A stretch of DNA of 64,000 nt from Arthrobacter sp. 24S4-2 (GCF_005280255.1 NZ_CP040018.1:2790001-2854000); one strand, 5' to 3'; positions 35,530-45,579 are shown, counted from the first letter of the stretch. Notes: generated by a model not told the origin, from the sequence alone. Translations and numbers: made by a program.

Positions 35530-36231
35530 ATGTCCTCCACCCCCAACCCCCTGAATCTGGTCAACGTCACGCTCGAATACCCGGACGGGGACGGAACCAT
35601 CAAAGCCCTCGACACCGTGAACCTCACGGTCCAGGCCGGCCAGATGATCTCCCTCGTCGGCCCGTCAGGATCCGGCAAATCCAGCCTCCTGGCCGCCGCC
35701 GCCACCCTCGTCCGCCCCACCCACGGCCTGGTACTCATCGACGGCACCGACGCCACCGGGCTCGGCGACAAAGACCTCACCGCACTCCGGCGCGAGAAAA
35801 TCGGCATCATCTTCCAACAGCCCAACCTGCTCGCGTCCCTGACCGCCGCCGAACAACTCATCATCGGCGACCACCTGCGCGGAAAGTCCGTCAAAGCCGC
35901 CCGCGCCAAAGCCGCAGAACTGCTCGACATCGTCGGACTCGCCTCCAGCGCGGACAAACGTCCCCACCAGCTCTCCGGCGGCCAGCGCCAACGGGTCAAC
36001 ATCGCCCGGGCCCTGATGGGAGATCCCAAGGTCCTGCTCGTGGACGAACCCACCGCGGCCCTGGACCACGAACGCAGCGACTCCATCGTCCGGCTCCTGC
36101 GCCGCGTCACCGACGACTTCATGGTCGCCACCGTCATGGTCACCCACGACACAGAATTCGTCCCGCTGACCGACTCCGTCGCCACCATGCGCGACGGGAG
36201 GCTCACCGCCCCCGTACTCACCAACGCCTAA
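35530..36231 (+). CDS. ABC transporter ATP-binding protein (MacB/LolD type)
   Basis: 233 residues with all ATPase motifs: Walker A GPSGSGKSSLL, Q-loop in GIIFQQPNLLASLTAAE, signature LSGGQRQRVNIARAL, Walker B VLLVDEPTAALD and H-loop VTHDTEF. The ATG lies 75 bp after the FtsX gene and behind AAAGGAAG. It energises the FtsX partner; complete two-gene systems of this kind export lipophilic compounds or move lipoproteins. Confidence 0.95.
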   Translation: MSSTPNPLNLVNVTLEYPDGDGTIKALDTVNLTVQAGQMISLVGPSGSGKSSLLAAAATLVRPTHGLVLIDGTDATGLGDKDLTALRREKIGIIFQQPNLLASLTAAEQLIIGDHLRGKSVKAARAKAAELLDIVGLASSADKRPHQLSGGQRQRVNIARALMGDPKVLLVDEPTAALDHERSDSIVRLLRRVTDDFMVATVMVTHDTEFVPLTDSVATMRDGRLTAPVLTNA

Positions 36232-36322
36232 CGTCCACCGTCGCTCCCCGCAAAACCACGCCCCTCCCGCACCAGCGCGGGAGCCCGCCGCCGCCACCCC
36301 CATCAAGCCAAGGACCACCGCC

Positions 36323-36760
36323 ATGAAAAAGCTCTACTGCGCCGCCTTTACCTACATGATCGCCGGACTGGCGTCCGGGTTGTTCTACCGCGAATTCACC
36401 AAAGCCAACGACTTCACCGGCGACAGCCAGCTTTCCGTGGTCCACACCCACCTCCTGGCCCTGGGCATGCTCTTCTTCCTCACCGTCCTGGCACTGGACA
36501 AGCTCTTCAACCTCTCCGCACTGCGCATGTTCAACGTGTTCTTCTGGACCTACAACGCCGGCCTGGCCCTCACCACGGCGACGATGGTCCTCAGCGGCGT
36601 CCTTACCGTTCAGGGCAGCACCCCGTCCGCTGCGATCGCAGGCATCTCCGGGCTGGGCCACATCGGCCTCACCGCCGGCTTGATCCTTCTCTTCATCACC
36701 CTCGGCAAGCGCGTCTCCGGCAAAGAAACCGCCGAAGCCGAACTCACCACCGCCAACTGA
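36323..36760 (+). CDS. DUF2871 membrane protein
   Basis: 145 residues with four helices (CAAFTYMIAGLASGLFYREF, THLLALGMLFFLTVLALDKL, VFFWTYNAGLALTTATMVLS, GHIGLTAGLILLFITLGK). The REFTK and VVHTHLLALGM motifs fit the DUF2871 family, small actinobacterial and firmicute membrane proteins of unknown role. It lies about 90 bp after the ATPase gene on the same strand, so it probably belongs to the same regulon. Confidence 0.85.
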   Translation: MKKLYCAAFTYMIAGLASGLFYREFTKANDFTGDSQLSVVHTHLLALGMLFFLTVLALDKLFNLSALRMFNVFFWTYNAGLALTTATMVLSGVLTVQGSTPSAAIAGISGLGHIGLTAGLILLFITLGKRVSGKETAEAELTTAN

Positions 36761-36788
36761 TCCGCCCGCTGACCCGGAGGCGGAAGAC

Positions 36789-38411
36789 ATGACCCTGCAC
36801 CTGGAAGCGCCGGCGACCGGCGCCCGGAAACGATGGGCCGGCCTGGCCGTACTGGCTGCCGGGCTGTCCATGATCGTCATCGACGGGACCATCGTCGGGG
36901 TCTCGCTGCCGGCCATCATCGCGGACCTGAAACTGGACCTTTCCGAGGCCCAATGGGTGAACAGTCTCTACTCCGTCGTGTTCGCGGCCCTGCTGCTGAC
37001 CGCGGGAAGGCTCGGGGACCGCATCGGCCGGCGGCGGCTCTTCATTGCCGGGGTGCTCATTTTCCTAGGCGGCAGCCTTCTCGCCGCCATGGCTCAGGAA
37101 GCTGCCCCGCTCATCAGCGCCCGGGTCATCCAGGGAATCGGCGGGGCGCTGGTCCTGCCCACCACCTTGTCCACGGTCAACGCCACGTTCCGGGGTAAGG
37201 ACCGTGCCACCGCTTTCGGGATCTGGGGTGCTGTCATCTCGGGGGCCGCCGCGATTGGGCCGCTCCTGGGAGGATGGCTGACCAGCACTTTCTCGTGGCA
37301 ATGGATCTTCCTGGTCAACATCCCGCTCGGCGCCGCGGTCATTACCGGCGCAGTCCTGGCAGTTCCGGAAACCCGGGCACGGATCACCGCGCCCGGACTC
37401 GACGTGGACGGGCTGCTCCTGAGCAGCCTCGGTTTCGGGTTCCTGGTCTTCGGCCTGATCGAGGGAAGCTCGCTGGGCTGGTGGACGCCCGCAGCGTCCT
37501 TGACCGTGCTCGGAATGGCCTGGCCGGTCACCGCGCCCATCTCGGCTGCCCCCGTGTCCCTCCTCACCGGGGCAGTGTTCCTCACGCTCTTTGTCCTCTG
37601 GGAACGCCACCGCGCCAGGATTGGACGGTCCGCGATCCTGGACCTGGAGCTGTTCAACACCGGTACTTTCCGGTGGGGAAACCTTACGGCCATGGTCGTG
37701 GCGACCGGTGAATTTGGTCTCCTCTTCGTCTTGCCGCTCTTCCTGGTCAACGTGGCCGGGCTCTCCGCCCTGGGCGCCGGAGTCATTCTGGCGGCAATGG
37801 CCGCCGGCGCGTTCATCGCCGGAGCGCAGGCACGCCACCTCTCGGCACGAATCGGCGCCCCCAACGTCGTCACCCTGGGCCTTGGTCTGGAAGTCTTCGG
37901 CGTCCTCCTTCTGTCAGCCTTCCTCCGCCCGGAAGCGTCCCAATGGCTACTGGCCGGACTGCTGGCCGTCTACGGCCTCGGACTCGGACTCGCCTCCGCC
38001 CAACTGACCCAAACGACCCTTGCCGACATCGCCGTGGATCGCTCCGGGCAGGCCTCCGCCACCCAGAGCACCGTACGCCAGGTTGGTGCCGCCCTCGGCG
38101 CCGCAGTCCTGGGCGGCGTCCTCTCGCTCAGCCTTCTCCGGACAACGGCACTCACCGGCGTCCCCGGCGCGGCCGCCAAGGACCTGATACTCCAGACCCG
38201 GGACAGTGCCGGTGGTCTCATCGCAGCCCTCCGCGGACAAGGAACCACCGGAACGTTCGGCCCCCAGGGACCTGGCATCGTCCAGGAACTCGCCTCCGGA
38301 TTCAGCGACGCAACCCGGATCACTCTGGTCGTCTGCAGCTTCTTTCTGGTCGTAGGGTTCGCGGCGTCCCTGCGCGTCGCCGCGATGTCCCGCAGAAGCC
38401 GGGACGCCTAG
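36789..38411 (+). CDS. DHA2-type MFS drug exporter (EmrB/QacA-like)
   Basis: 540 residues, fourteen predicted membrane segments. Signatures: SMIVIDGTIVGVSLPAIIAD (helix 1, DHA2 motif D1), LTAGRLGDRIGRRRLFIAG (motif A), RVIQGIGGALVLPTTLSTV (motif B), and the motif C-like GPLLGGWLTSTFSWQWIFLV. It probably expels hydrophobic cationic or similar toxic compounds with proton exchange. ATG 36789 follows CCGGAGG and is 28 bp after the DUF2871 gene. Together with the ABC exporter and kinase pair it suggests a drug- or envelope-stress regulon. Confidence 0.92.
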   Translation: MTLHLEAPATGARKRWAGLAVLAAGLSMIVIDGTIVGVSLPAIIADLKLDLSEAQWVNSLYSVVFAALLLTAGRLGDRIGRRRLFIAGVLIFLGGSLLAAMAQEAAPLISARVIQGIGGALVLPTTLSTVNATFRGKDRATAFGIWGAVISGAAAIGPLLGGWLTSTFSWQWIFLVNIPLGAAVITGAVLAVPETRARITAPGLDVDGLLLSSLGFGFLVFGLIEGSSLGWWTPAASLTVLGMAWPVTAPISAAPVSLLTGAVFLTLFVLWERHRARIGRSAILDLELFNTGTFRWGNLTAMVVATGEFGLLFVLPLFLVNVAGLSALGAGVILAAMAAGAFIAGAQARHLSARIGAPNVVTLGLGLEVFGVLLLSAFLRPEASQWLLAGLLAVYGLGLGLASAQLTQTTLADIAVDRSGQASATQSTVRQVGAALGAAVLGGVLSLSLLRTTALTGVPGAAAKDLILQTRDSAGGLIAALRGQGTTGTFGPQGPGIVQELASGFSDATRITLVVCSFFLVVGFAASLRVAAMSRRSRDA

Positions 38412-38551
38412 CCCCACGCCCACAACGACCAGGCGGCCCGCCTTCCGGCGTGACCGGACCCGCCCGCAGAAAGGCAGGGCCCGGGCAACCCATGCGCCGG
38501 GCAGCGAACCCACGACTGACCAAACAATTACGGCATCAGGAGCATAAAAGC

Positions 38552-40503
38552 ATGGATCCAGAACGACTCATCTTGATCACCGGAATGATCGGGCTACTGG
38601 CGTTGACCATGATGCTGCTGGCACTCCTGTCCCGGCGGATCCTGGGCGTACGCATCGGGGCGGGCCGCACCGTCATGGCCCTCATCGTGGCAGTCGGGCG
38701 GAGTTCCTTTTCGAATCCCAAATCCTCTGGCAGACCCCGAACCGCGGACTCGCCTACATCAGCATCCAGTTCGGTATCGCCCTGTTCGCCGCGTTTTTGT
38801 TCCTGGTCGTCGCTGAACTCATCGTCCCCGCGGAGTGCTCCCCCGCCCCACACCTGGCTGGCAGGCCTGCGGGCCGGATCCCAGCGAGGGGCCCGTTACT
38901 CCCGGATCCTGCGCATCGGCGCAAAGCACGGACTCTTCCCGCTCCGGTCCTCACACGGCCCGGACGTCAACGCCACCCGGGCAAGATCCCTGCGCCTGGC
39001 CCTCGAGGAGGCAGGTGCCACGTTCGTGAAGTTCGGCCAAATGCTCTCCACCCGGCCGGACCTGCTGCCTCCGGAATACATCACCGAACTCTCCCGGCTC
39101 CAACAACACGTGGCACCGGTGCCCTGGGACCAGGTACGCCAAATCCTCGAAGAAGACGCCGGCCGTCCAGTCGCCGAAGTCTTCGCCGACTTCGACGAAA
39201 TACCCCTGGCGGCAGCGTCGATCGGGCAGGTCCACCGGGCCACCCTCCACGACGGATCAAGGGTCGCCGTCAAAGTCCAGCGACCCAACATCCGGCACAA
39301 AGTGTCCCTTGACCTGGACATCGCCGTGCGGATCGGGAGAAAGCTCGAAAAATCCACGGCCTTCGGCAGATCCCTGGGTACCGAGGCACTGGCCCTCGGC
39401 TTCGCGGAAAACCTCCGGGAAGAACTGGACTACGAGCAGGAGGCACGCAACATCATCGCCCTCCGCACCGCCGTCGCCAGGCACCCGGAGGACGTGCGGG
39501 TCGTCATACCATTCCATGTCCCTGAGCTCTGCACATCCCGGGTGCTCGTCATGGAAATGCTGGACGGACGAACCTTCAGCGACCCCGCAACGGCCCGCTC
39601 CATGGAGACCGGCACCCGGACAACATACGCCGCCCGGCTGATGCGCAGCCTCCTGCGGCAAATCATGATCGACGGGACATTCCACGCGGACCCGCACCCG
39701 GGAAACATCATCGTCCTCACCGACGGCCGGCTGGGCCTGGTTGACTTCGGCTCCGTAGGCAGGCTGGACCACGACCTCCGGACCAGCATCCGACAAGTCG
39801 TACTCGCCATCGACCGGGCCGACGCAGGACTCCTCGTCAACGCCCTCTTCGAAGTCGTTATCCGCCCCGACGAGATCGACGTACCCGTCCTCAAACGCAC
39901 CCTCAGCCAGTTCATGGGCACGTCCCTCCAGCCCGGTGTCCCACTGGACCTGAAAGTCATCAACGAACTCGTACGCATCCTCGCCAGATTCGACCTCGCC
40001 ATCCCCCGGCCCTCGCCGGCGCCTTCCGCGCCATAGCAACCGTTGAAGGAACTCTGACTTCCCTCGCACCCGGCTTCGACATCGTCGCCGAAGCCCGAAC
40101 ATTCGCAGGCGCCCAAATCGGAGAACACTTCACCCCCGGAGGAATCAAGGAGAGCGTCCAGCGCGAGCTGCTCGACACCCTCCCGCTGCTCCGTAAACTG
40201 CCGCGCCGTCTCGACCAGCTCGCCACAGCCCTGCAGGAAGGCCACCTCAGCGTCAACGTCCGGCTCCTCGCCGACCGCCGCGACCGGGAGGTCCTGACCA
40301 ACATGCTCGGCCAGGCCCTGCTCACACTCATCGCCGGGGTGCTCGGAATCATGGGCGTCATCCTGCTCGCCTTCGGTAACAGCGCCGACGTTGCCCCCGG
40401 CCTGCCGCTATTCCACGTCATCGGATACAACCTCGCCGGCATAGCAGCCGTCCTCATGCTCCGCGTCCTCTACCTGGTCTTCAACACCAGCACTAACCAC
40501 TAA
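38552..40503 (+). pseudogene. ABC1/UbiB-family atypical kinase, three frameshifts
   Basis: A UbiB/AarF-type protein of about 650 residues. ATG 38552 follows AGGAG. After an N-terminal helix the reading is lost at 38696 (one G short), passes through LFESQILWQTPNRGLAYISI in a second frame, and returns at about 38842. The kinase part is clear: ALEEAGATFVKFGQMLSTRP (KxGQ motif), ASIGQVHRATLHDGSRVAVK, HADPHPGNIIVLTDGRLGLV, VDFGSVGRL. At 40013-40017 one C is missing and the end (AGAFRAIATVEGTL to two C-terminal helices) is in another frame. All three shifts are in G/C runs, so sequencing error is plausible. Role: possibly quinone or lipid homeostasis. Confidence 0.8.
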
Positions 40504-41006
40504 GTATCCCAAAGATTCCTTGACGCCACGAAAGGTCCCAGGTTGAAATCTAGGACGTCCTTACAGGGAACGAATCAGCAGACTCCCGGGGCTCTCGGAA
40601 CGTCTGCTGCTGAGGCAGCATTCGATTGAACCTGTCCTTCGGGTGGCGCACGCGGCAGCGCCTTCGATAGCAAAACGGGGATTCTGATACCTTCAAATCG
40701 AACCTGTTGCGACTGTGAGACTTGATCTAGCTGGTCTGGGACTGGCTGGCAGGATAGATTCCGGCCGTTCCACCCCGGAGACGTGACTCATGTTGCGACT
40801 GACCCCAAGGTGTCATTCGATCGACTTGTCCGTCTGCGGTGGTGGTCGGCCGGCGCCCGTCCGGCCCACCACGGTAGCTTGATCAGAAGATTGTCCACCC
40901 TTACGGGCGTGACCCATCACAGTGCTGTTCCGTTGTGACCCTTACCCGGACTGGTACCGGCCGTTATCGGCCACCAGAACCATGTCCAACACAAAGGAAA
41001 GGTGCC
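40504..41006. other. 503-bp region up to the IS110 gene
   Basis: No supported gene. It must contain the left end of the IS110-type element, which normally has no long inverted repeats and cannot be placed by eye. Confidence 0.5.
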
Positions 41007-42095
41007 GTGACCAACACGTCTATCGTCGCGCTTTCTCACCCGTTTGTCGTGGGTGTCGACACCCACGCCCGAAACCACGTCTACGCCATTCTCGACGCCA
41101 CCAACGGCGCCATGCTGGATAAGCAGGCATTCCCCACCAGCGCAGCCGGGATCAACCGAGCCATCAAATGGGTCGCACGCCGCACCAACGCCGACGCAGA
41201 CACCCTCTGGGTGGTCGAAGGCGCCGCCTCCTACGGCGCGATCCTCGCCGGCACCGTGGCCACCCATGGATTCCCCGTTGCCGAGGCTCCTCGCATGGAT
41301 GCCAAGAGCAACCGCGGGGTCGGTAAGTCCGATGCCCTGGATGCCCAGCGCATGGCCATGGCCGTGCTGCCTTTACCGGTGGAGAAGCTGCGTCGTCCCC
41401 GCTTGAATGACGGGATCCGCCAGGGCTTGCGGATCCTAGTGACCGCTCGTGAATCCATAAGCAAGGACCGCACCCGTTCGATCAACGCCTTGAACGCGTT
41501 GGTACGCAGCAACGACGTCGGTACCGATGCCCGCAAGAAGCTCACCCCCGCCCAGATCGAGGAGATCTCCCGGTGGCGTGAGCGTGAGGAAGAACTGGCT
41601 TTGAGCATCGCCCGGGCTGAAGCGATCCGTCTAACCAAGCACATCCTGAACCTGGAGGAGCAGCTGAAGTCCAATGAGAAACAATTGGACGAGCTGGTCA
41701 AGGTCAGCGAGGCAGCTCCCCTGCTCGAAGAGAAGGGCTTCAAGGCGGTGACCGCGGCGAAGTGCTTGGTGGCATGGTCGCATGAGGGACGGGTCCGTAG
41801 CGAAGCGGCTTTCGCCTGCCTGGCTGGCGTGAGTCCCATCCCGGCATCGTCGGGCAACACGGTGCGGCACCGGCTCAACCGGGGAGGCGATAGAAGGCTC
41901 AACAGCGCCTTACACATGGCTGCGATCACCAGAATGACCTATGACGCTGAAACCTGTGACTATGCCGAAAAGCGCCGCACTGAGGGCAAAACTGATAAAG
42001 AAATCCGACGCTGCATCAAGCGCTATTTGGCCCGACGTGTGTTCAGGATTCTGAATGCCACGGCTCAGGCGCAAAAGGTGCAGGAAGCGGCTTGA
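41007..42095 (+). CDS. IS110-family transposase
   Basis: About 362 residues from GTG 41007 behind AAAGGAAAGG. DEDD RuvC-like catalytic residues: Asp in FVVGVDTHARNHVYAILDA, Glu in LWVVEGAASYG, Asp pair in VGKSDALDAQRMAMAV. A coiled region (LEEQLKSNEKQLDELVKVSE) precedes FKAVTAAKCLVAWSHEGRVR and the serine-containing tnpB-like block SPIPASSGNTVRHRLNRGGD. All key residues are present, unlike the relic at 4443-6498, so it may be active. Elements of this type use a bridge RNA encoded outside the ORF. Confidence 0.92.
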   Translation: MTNTSIVALSHPFVVGVDTHARNHVYAILDATNGAMLDKQAFPTSAAGINRAIKWVARRTNADADTLWVVEGAASYGAILAGTVATHGFPVAEAPRMDAKSNRGVGKSDALDAQRMAMAVLPLPVEKLRRPRLNDGIRQGLRILVTARESISKDRTRSINALNALVRSNDVGTDARKKLTPAQIEEISRWREREEELALSIARAEAIRLTKHILNLEEQLKSNEKQLDELVKVSEAAPLLEEKGFKAVTAAKCLVAWSHEGRVRSEAAFACLAGVSPIPASSGNTVRHRLNRGGDRRLNSALHMAAITRMTYDAETCDYAEKRRTEGKTDKEIRRCIKRYLARRVFRILNATAQAQKVQEAA

Positions 42096-42331
42096 CAGAC
42101 ATAGAAGAGTCGATGGCTGGAAACCGCCGCACCTTCACCGGGCATTAATTCGGGCAGGATATACGGGAATGTCCGCCGTGAGTTCAGCCAGATTGAAGTC
42201 CCATTCCGTGGAACCCACGGCTTTTTTCGGGATGAAATGCGAGAACCGGCGCGGTTCAGATTTCGCCATTGCGCATGGGGCCGTTGAGGGTGATTGACCT
42301 TCCGGGCTTAACCGCCGTGTTCGAGCTGGGC

Positions 42332-43570
42332 TTAGGTGATGGCTTGGGCGAAAGCGGTGTATCTGCTCGCGGTGGTGTGGCCTATGTTGAAGATCAGGGC
42401 GAGGTGCAGGGGGTCGGGCCCGATGCTGAGCGCTTCGTGAAGGATCCGATCATTGCGGATGCGGTCGATTCCTACACCGTCTGGCAGCAGCTGGTCTGTG
42501 ATGTACGTCTGGCTGACGGAGCCGACGCCGTGGGCGGTGCCGCGGGAGATGAGCAGATGCGGGTTGGGTGTGTGCGGCCACGTGCTGCGGCGGTGTTCGG
42601 TCCAGACTTTCAAGGCCCGATGGGCCAGTGGCCCGAGAGGCTGGGCGACGCCGCGGAGGGTGATGCGCCGGTTGGGGAGGTCGACGTCGTCGAGGATGAG
42701 ACCGCGGATGGTCGTGGCGTCGGCGGCGTGGACGGCCGCCAGGGCGACGACGAGCCGCTGCGCGGGGGTGGTGACGCGGGTTTCGATCGCACGGATCTCG
42801 GCGTCGGTCATCGGCAGCAGGCTGCGCTCACCGCCGGGATTGGTCAGGCGGGCTGTGGGATTGGTGAAGACGACCCGCCGTCGGGTGGCGAAGCGGAACA
42901 GTGAGCGCAGCGCGGTGATCGTGTTGCTGCGCGGCCATCCGCGCAAGGGCTCGATTGCGGTCGCGATGTCCGTGGAGGTAATCTCGCGCAAGTGTCCGCG
43001 GCTGGCTGACCACTGCTCCAGCAGCGGTCTGACGGAACCGAAGTAGCTGTAGACCGTTCGCGGCGATCGTGGCCGGCTGCGGGTGTCGCCGTCGAGGAGC
43101 ACGAGCAGCCAGGCACGGACATCGGAGGCGAACGCGGCCGGCAGTTCATTGGTGCGGCGGTGGATCCAGGAACGGATCGCCGGCTCGGTGTCATCATCGA
43201 GCAACCCTGCGGCAGCGAGCACTTCGGCGATTCGGACACCGCGGCCTCGCTCGGACGCGCGGTGCCTGACCTCGGTGAGCGGGACAGTGTCGCCCGGAGC
43301 CCGGTCGTTGAGCAGCAGTGTCAGGCCGTCCAGCACGTAAAGGAAGGTCGCAGGTGACCAGCCGTGGGCCTGGCCGACCTGTTCGGCGCGGGCAGCCGCG
43401 AGGCGCAGGGCCGGCTTCTCGGAGCCGAGCGCCGGGTGACGCCATCTCGGGGGCGGCGGGGTTCCGGTCTGGCACCGGATCTCCGAGGCTCGTTTCCGGC
43501 AGTTAGGTCTGCAGTAGAGCCGGTCTCGGCGGCCGTCGGTGAAGACGGAGCCGCAGCGGACGCAGATCAC
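42332..43570 (-). CDS. tyrosine-recombinase-like protein with N-terminal zinc-finger motif
   Basis: 412 residues from GTG 43570, whose GTGA overlaps the stop of the XRE gene. The first 25 residues hold two CxxC-like pairs (ICVRCGSVFTDGRRDRLYCR and then PNCRKR). The middle resembles a core-binding domain (SPRTVYSYFGSVRPLLEQWS) and the C-terminal half a recombinase fold (LLPMTDAEIRAIETRVTTPA, TTIRGLILDDVDLPNRRITL). The HxxR box and final Tyr are not obvious: the end reads IRNDRILHEAL ... GHTTASRYTAFAQ. It is therefore likely a non-catalytic or strongly diverged partner in the three-gene module. A longer frame to 43885 overlaps the XRE gene and is not used. Confidence 0.75.
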   Translation of the reverse strand: MICVRCGSVFTDGRRDRLYCRPNCRKRASEIRCQTGTPPPPRWRHPALGSEKPALRLAAARAEQVGQAHGWSPATFLYVLDGLTLLLNDRAPGDTVPLTEVRHRASERGRGVRIAEVLAAAGLLDDDTEPAIRSWIHRRTNELPAAFASDVRAWLLVLLDGDTRSRPRSPRTVYSYFGSVRPLLEQWSASRGHLREITSTDIATAIEPLRGWPRSNTITALRSLFRFATRRRVVFTNPTARLTNPGGERSLLPMTDAEIRAIETRVTTPAQRLVVALAAVHAADATTIRGLILDDVDLPNRRITLRGVAQPLGPLAHRALKVWTEHRRSTWPHTPNPHLLISRGTAHGVGSVSQTYITDQLLPDGVGIDRIRNDRILHEALSIGPDPLHLALIFNIGHTTASRYTAFAQAIT

Positions 43571-43890
43571 CGCGGGGGCAGCGACCGCCCGGTGCGGGCG
43601 CGCGGTTTGACTGCGTGGTCCTGGCCGACAGCGAGGGTGCGCTCGGTGCTCGCCGGCGTCGGCGCGGGCACCGAGTCGGCGTCGGGCAGGAGCAGATCCT
43701 CGACGCCGCAGCCGAGCACCGCGCAGATCACATCGAGCTCGTCGAGACGGACCGTGTTTGGCTGGCCGGACCACAGCCCTGACATCTTCCCGGCGCTGAT
43801 CACGAGGCCGCGCTCGGCGAGCATCCGCTTGAGCTCGCTGGCCTTCCAGATTCCGCGATTTGCCGCGGCCAGCCGGAGATTCCACTTCAT
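43567..43890 (-). CDS. XRE-type helix-turn-helix protein of recombinase module
   Basis: 107 residues from ATG 43890. The DNA-binding domain covers KWNLRLAAANRGIWKASELK, RMLAERGLVISAGKMSGLWS and VRLDELDVICAVLGCGVEDL, followed by a Pro/Ala/Arg tail. The start overlaps the recombinase stop as ATGA, and the stop overlaps the next gene as GTGA, so the three proteins are made together. It probably represses the module or positions the recombinases at their site. Confidence 0.82.
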   Translation of the reverse strand: MKWNLRLAAANRGIWKASELKRMLAERGLVISAGKMSGLWSGQPNTVRLDELDVICAVLGCGVEDLLLPDADSVPAPTPASTERTLAVGQDHAVKPRARTGRSLPPR

Positions 43891-44828
43891 GAGGTCAATC
43901 CCTTCCAACGGTCGGTGGCGCGCTCGTGGCCGCGCAGCCAGGCCTCTTCAACGTGAGAACGGTGGACATGGACGTACCGGGCCGTCGTTCCGGTCCACGT
44001 ATGGCCCAGCAGCTCCTGAATCGCGAACAGCGTCATCCCGGAACGGTAGAGCTGGGATGCGCAGTAATGCCGCAGCACGTGCGGGGTGAGCTTGCCGGAC
44101 CAGGCAGGCAGGTGCGCGTCCGTGGCTTCGGCCAGTGAGCGCCGGAACACGTCCGCGGTCGCACGAGCGCACGACCCATCGCCATTCTTGCGCTCGGACG
44201 GAAACAGTGGGGCACCAGGGCGAGCATCGTCGGCGTCGAAGTGGCCCCACACGTCATCGAGGTCGAGCATGCGGGCCTCGTTGATCCGCAGCCCCACATC
44301 GGCAGCCAGCCGAGCCACCGCATAGTTGCGGGCAGCCGGACCGAACTTCCGGCAGGAGACCAATTCCTCCCGCCACCCGGCGAACAACCGGTCGATCTCG
44401 GGTTCGGTGGGCGGCACCCGCAACTGCGGGTCCGTTGAGGCACGCGGGCGGTTCATCTCATCCAACGGGCATTCGATGACACGTCCAGTAAGGCCGTGCA
44501 GCTCGACTTTGTGGCGGAGCTCGAGGAACTCGAAGAACACTGACAGCGCGCCCGCCCGACCGGTCCGAGTTGCTGGCCTGGCATCACGCAGTACCTTGCC
44601 GAAATAGGCATCGGCATCGGCAGGCTGCATCTCCCAAAGAGGCCGGCCGAACCAAGCCCTGATCAGCTCGAGATGGTTGGTGTCGTTGCGGATGGTGCTG
44701 TCGACCAATCCCGCCGAGGCACGAGCCAGCACGAACTCGGCGAGCAGGTCGGTCTCGAAGTCTGCGATTTCTTCTTCAGTCATCAACCGCTGATGTTCAC
44801 GAAGATCACGCACAAGTGCCAGAGTCAC
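43887..44828 (-). CDS. tyrosine recombinase/integrase
   Basis: 313 residues from GTG 44828. Core-binding domain: LLAEFVLARASAGLVDSTIR ... LELIRAWFG. Catalytic residues: Arg in ADVGLRINEARMLDLDDV, His-x-x-Arg in LTPHVLRHYCASQLYRSG, His in ELLGHTWTGTTARY and the nucleophile Tyr (YVHVHRSHVEEAW). The set is complete, so this is the active enzyme of the module. It is first in a three-gene operon with the XRE and zinc-finger proteins, a layout found on actinobacterial integrative elements. No tRNA gene is adjacent and the attachment site is not evident. Confidence 0.92.
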   Translation of the reverse strand: MTLALVRDLREHQRLMTEEEIADFETDLLAEFVLARASAGLVDSTIRNDTNHLELIRAWFGRPLWEMQPADADAYFGKVLRDARPATRTGRAGALSVFFEFLELRHKVELHGLTGRVIECPLDEMNRPRASTDPQLRVPPTEPEIDRLFAGWREELVSCRKFGPAARNYAVARLAADVGLRINEARMLDLDDVWGHFDADDARPGAPLFPSERKNGDGSCARATADVFRRSLAEATDAHLPAWSGKLTPHVLRHYCASQLYRSGMTLFAIQELLGHTWTGTTARYVHVHRSHVEEAWLRGHERATDRWKGLTS

Positions 44829-45115
44829 GACTTGCCTCCTACTTCGAGTTCATCCTGAATGAAGCAATCACCTTCTAGACGAAATTCTGACACGCTTGGT
44901 GACAATCTTTCAGGAGGAGCCTCAGGTGAGTCCTGCCGGCATTAATAGCCCGAATCCGGGGCTATCGGGCCATGTATAGACGGCAGCCGGATCCAACGAA
45001 CTCGTCGACTATTGCCCAGGAATGGCGGAAACACGCGCATATGGAGAAGGCCGAAGTGCAGCGTCGGGGCGGCCGGTGGACGACCGGCTTACGGACAGTC
45101 GGCCGCCCTTCGTTT

Positions 45116-45532
45116 CTACGACGGTAACGAGTGCATCCAAGACTCTTCGACATTGCTCATGTTCTCCTCCGCCCACCGTTTAAGTCCCTGAAGCGGTGCG
45201 ACGAGGGTGGTGCCGCGGGCGGTGAGGGAGTAGTGCACGGCGGGTGGGCTGACAGGTTCGACCCTACGGTGCGCGAGGCCGTCATCTTCGAGCTGACGAA
45301 GGGCCCGTGTGAGCATCTTTTGCGACACACCGGGCATGCGGCGACGGAGTTCGCCGAATCGCAGCTCGTCCTCAGCGAGGAGCAGCACCACCATCACCGT
45401 CCACTTTGATCCGACACGATCCAGCAGCAGCCTCGTCGGGCAGGCAGCGTCGAACAGGTCGCCTATACGGCCATTGGTTCCCCCGGAGTTCCCTGGGGTG
45501 CTCGAAGTGCCTCCTTGTCCAGTCACATCCAC
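45116..45532 (-). CDS. HxlR family transcriptional regulator
   Basis: 138 residues. HxlR signature: FDAACPTRLLLDRVGSKWTV, VVLLLAEDELRFGELRRRMP, GVSQKMLTRALRQLEDDGLA and the wing VHYSLTARGTTLVAPLQGL. The cysteine in AACP is the usual redox or electrophile-sensing position. It is divergent from the alpha/beta hydrolase gene, with only 47 bp between starts, sharing the operator at 45551. ATG 45532 follows GGAG. It should induce the hydrolase in response to a reactive or xenobiotic compound. Confidence 0.92.
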   Translation of the reverse strand: MDVTGQGGTSSTPGNSGGTNGRIGDLFDAACPTRLLLDRVGSKWTVMVVLLLAEDELRFGELRRRMPGVSQKMLTRALRQLEDDGLAHRRVEPVSPPAVHYSLTARGTTLVAPLQGLKRWAEENMSNVEESWMHSLPS

Positions 45533-45550
45533 TCTCCTACAGTTGCCTAG

Positions 45551-45562
45551 TACCCAATGGTA
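45551..45562. promoter_or_regulatory. candidate HxlR operator
   Basis: TACC-CAAT-GGTA, extended imperfectly to AGTACC-CAAT-GGTAACT, lies in the 47-bp divergent gap between the hxlR and hydrolase starts; one bound dimer could block both promoters. Confidence 0.6.
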
Positions 45563-45579
45563 ACTGGAAGGCGAACGAC

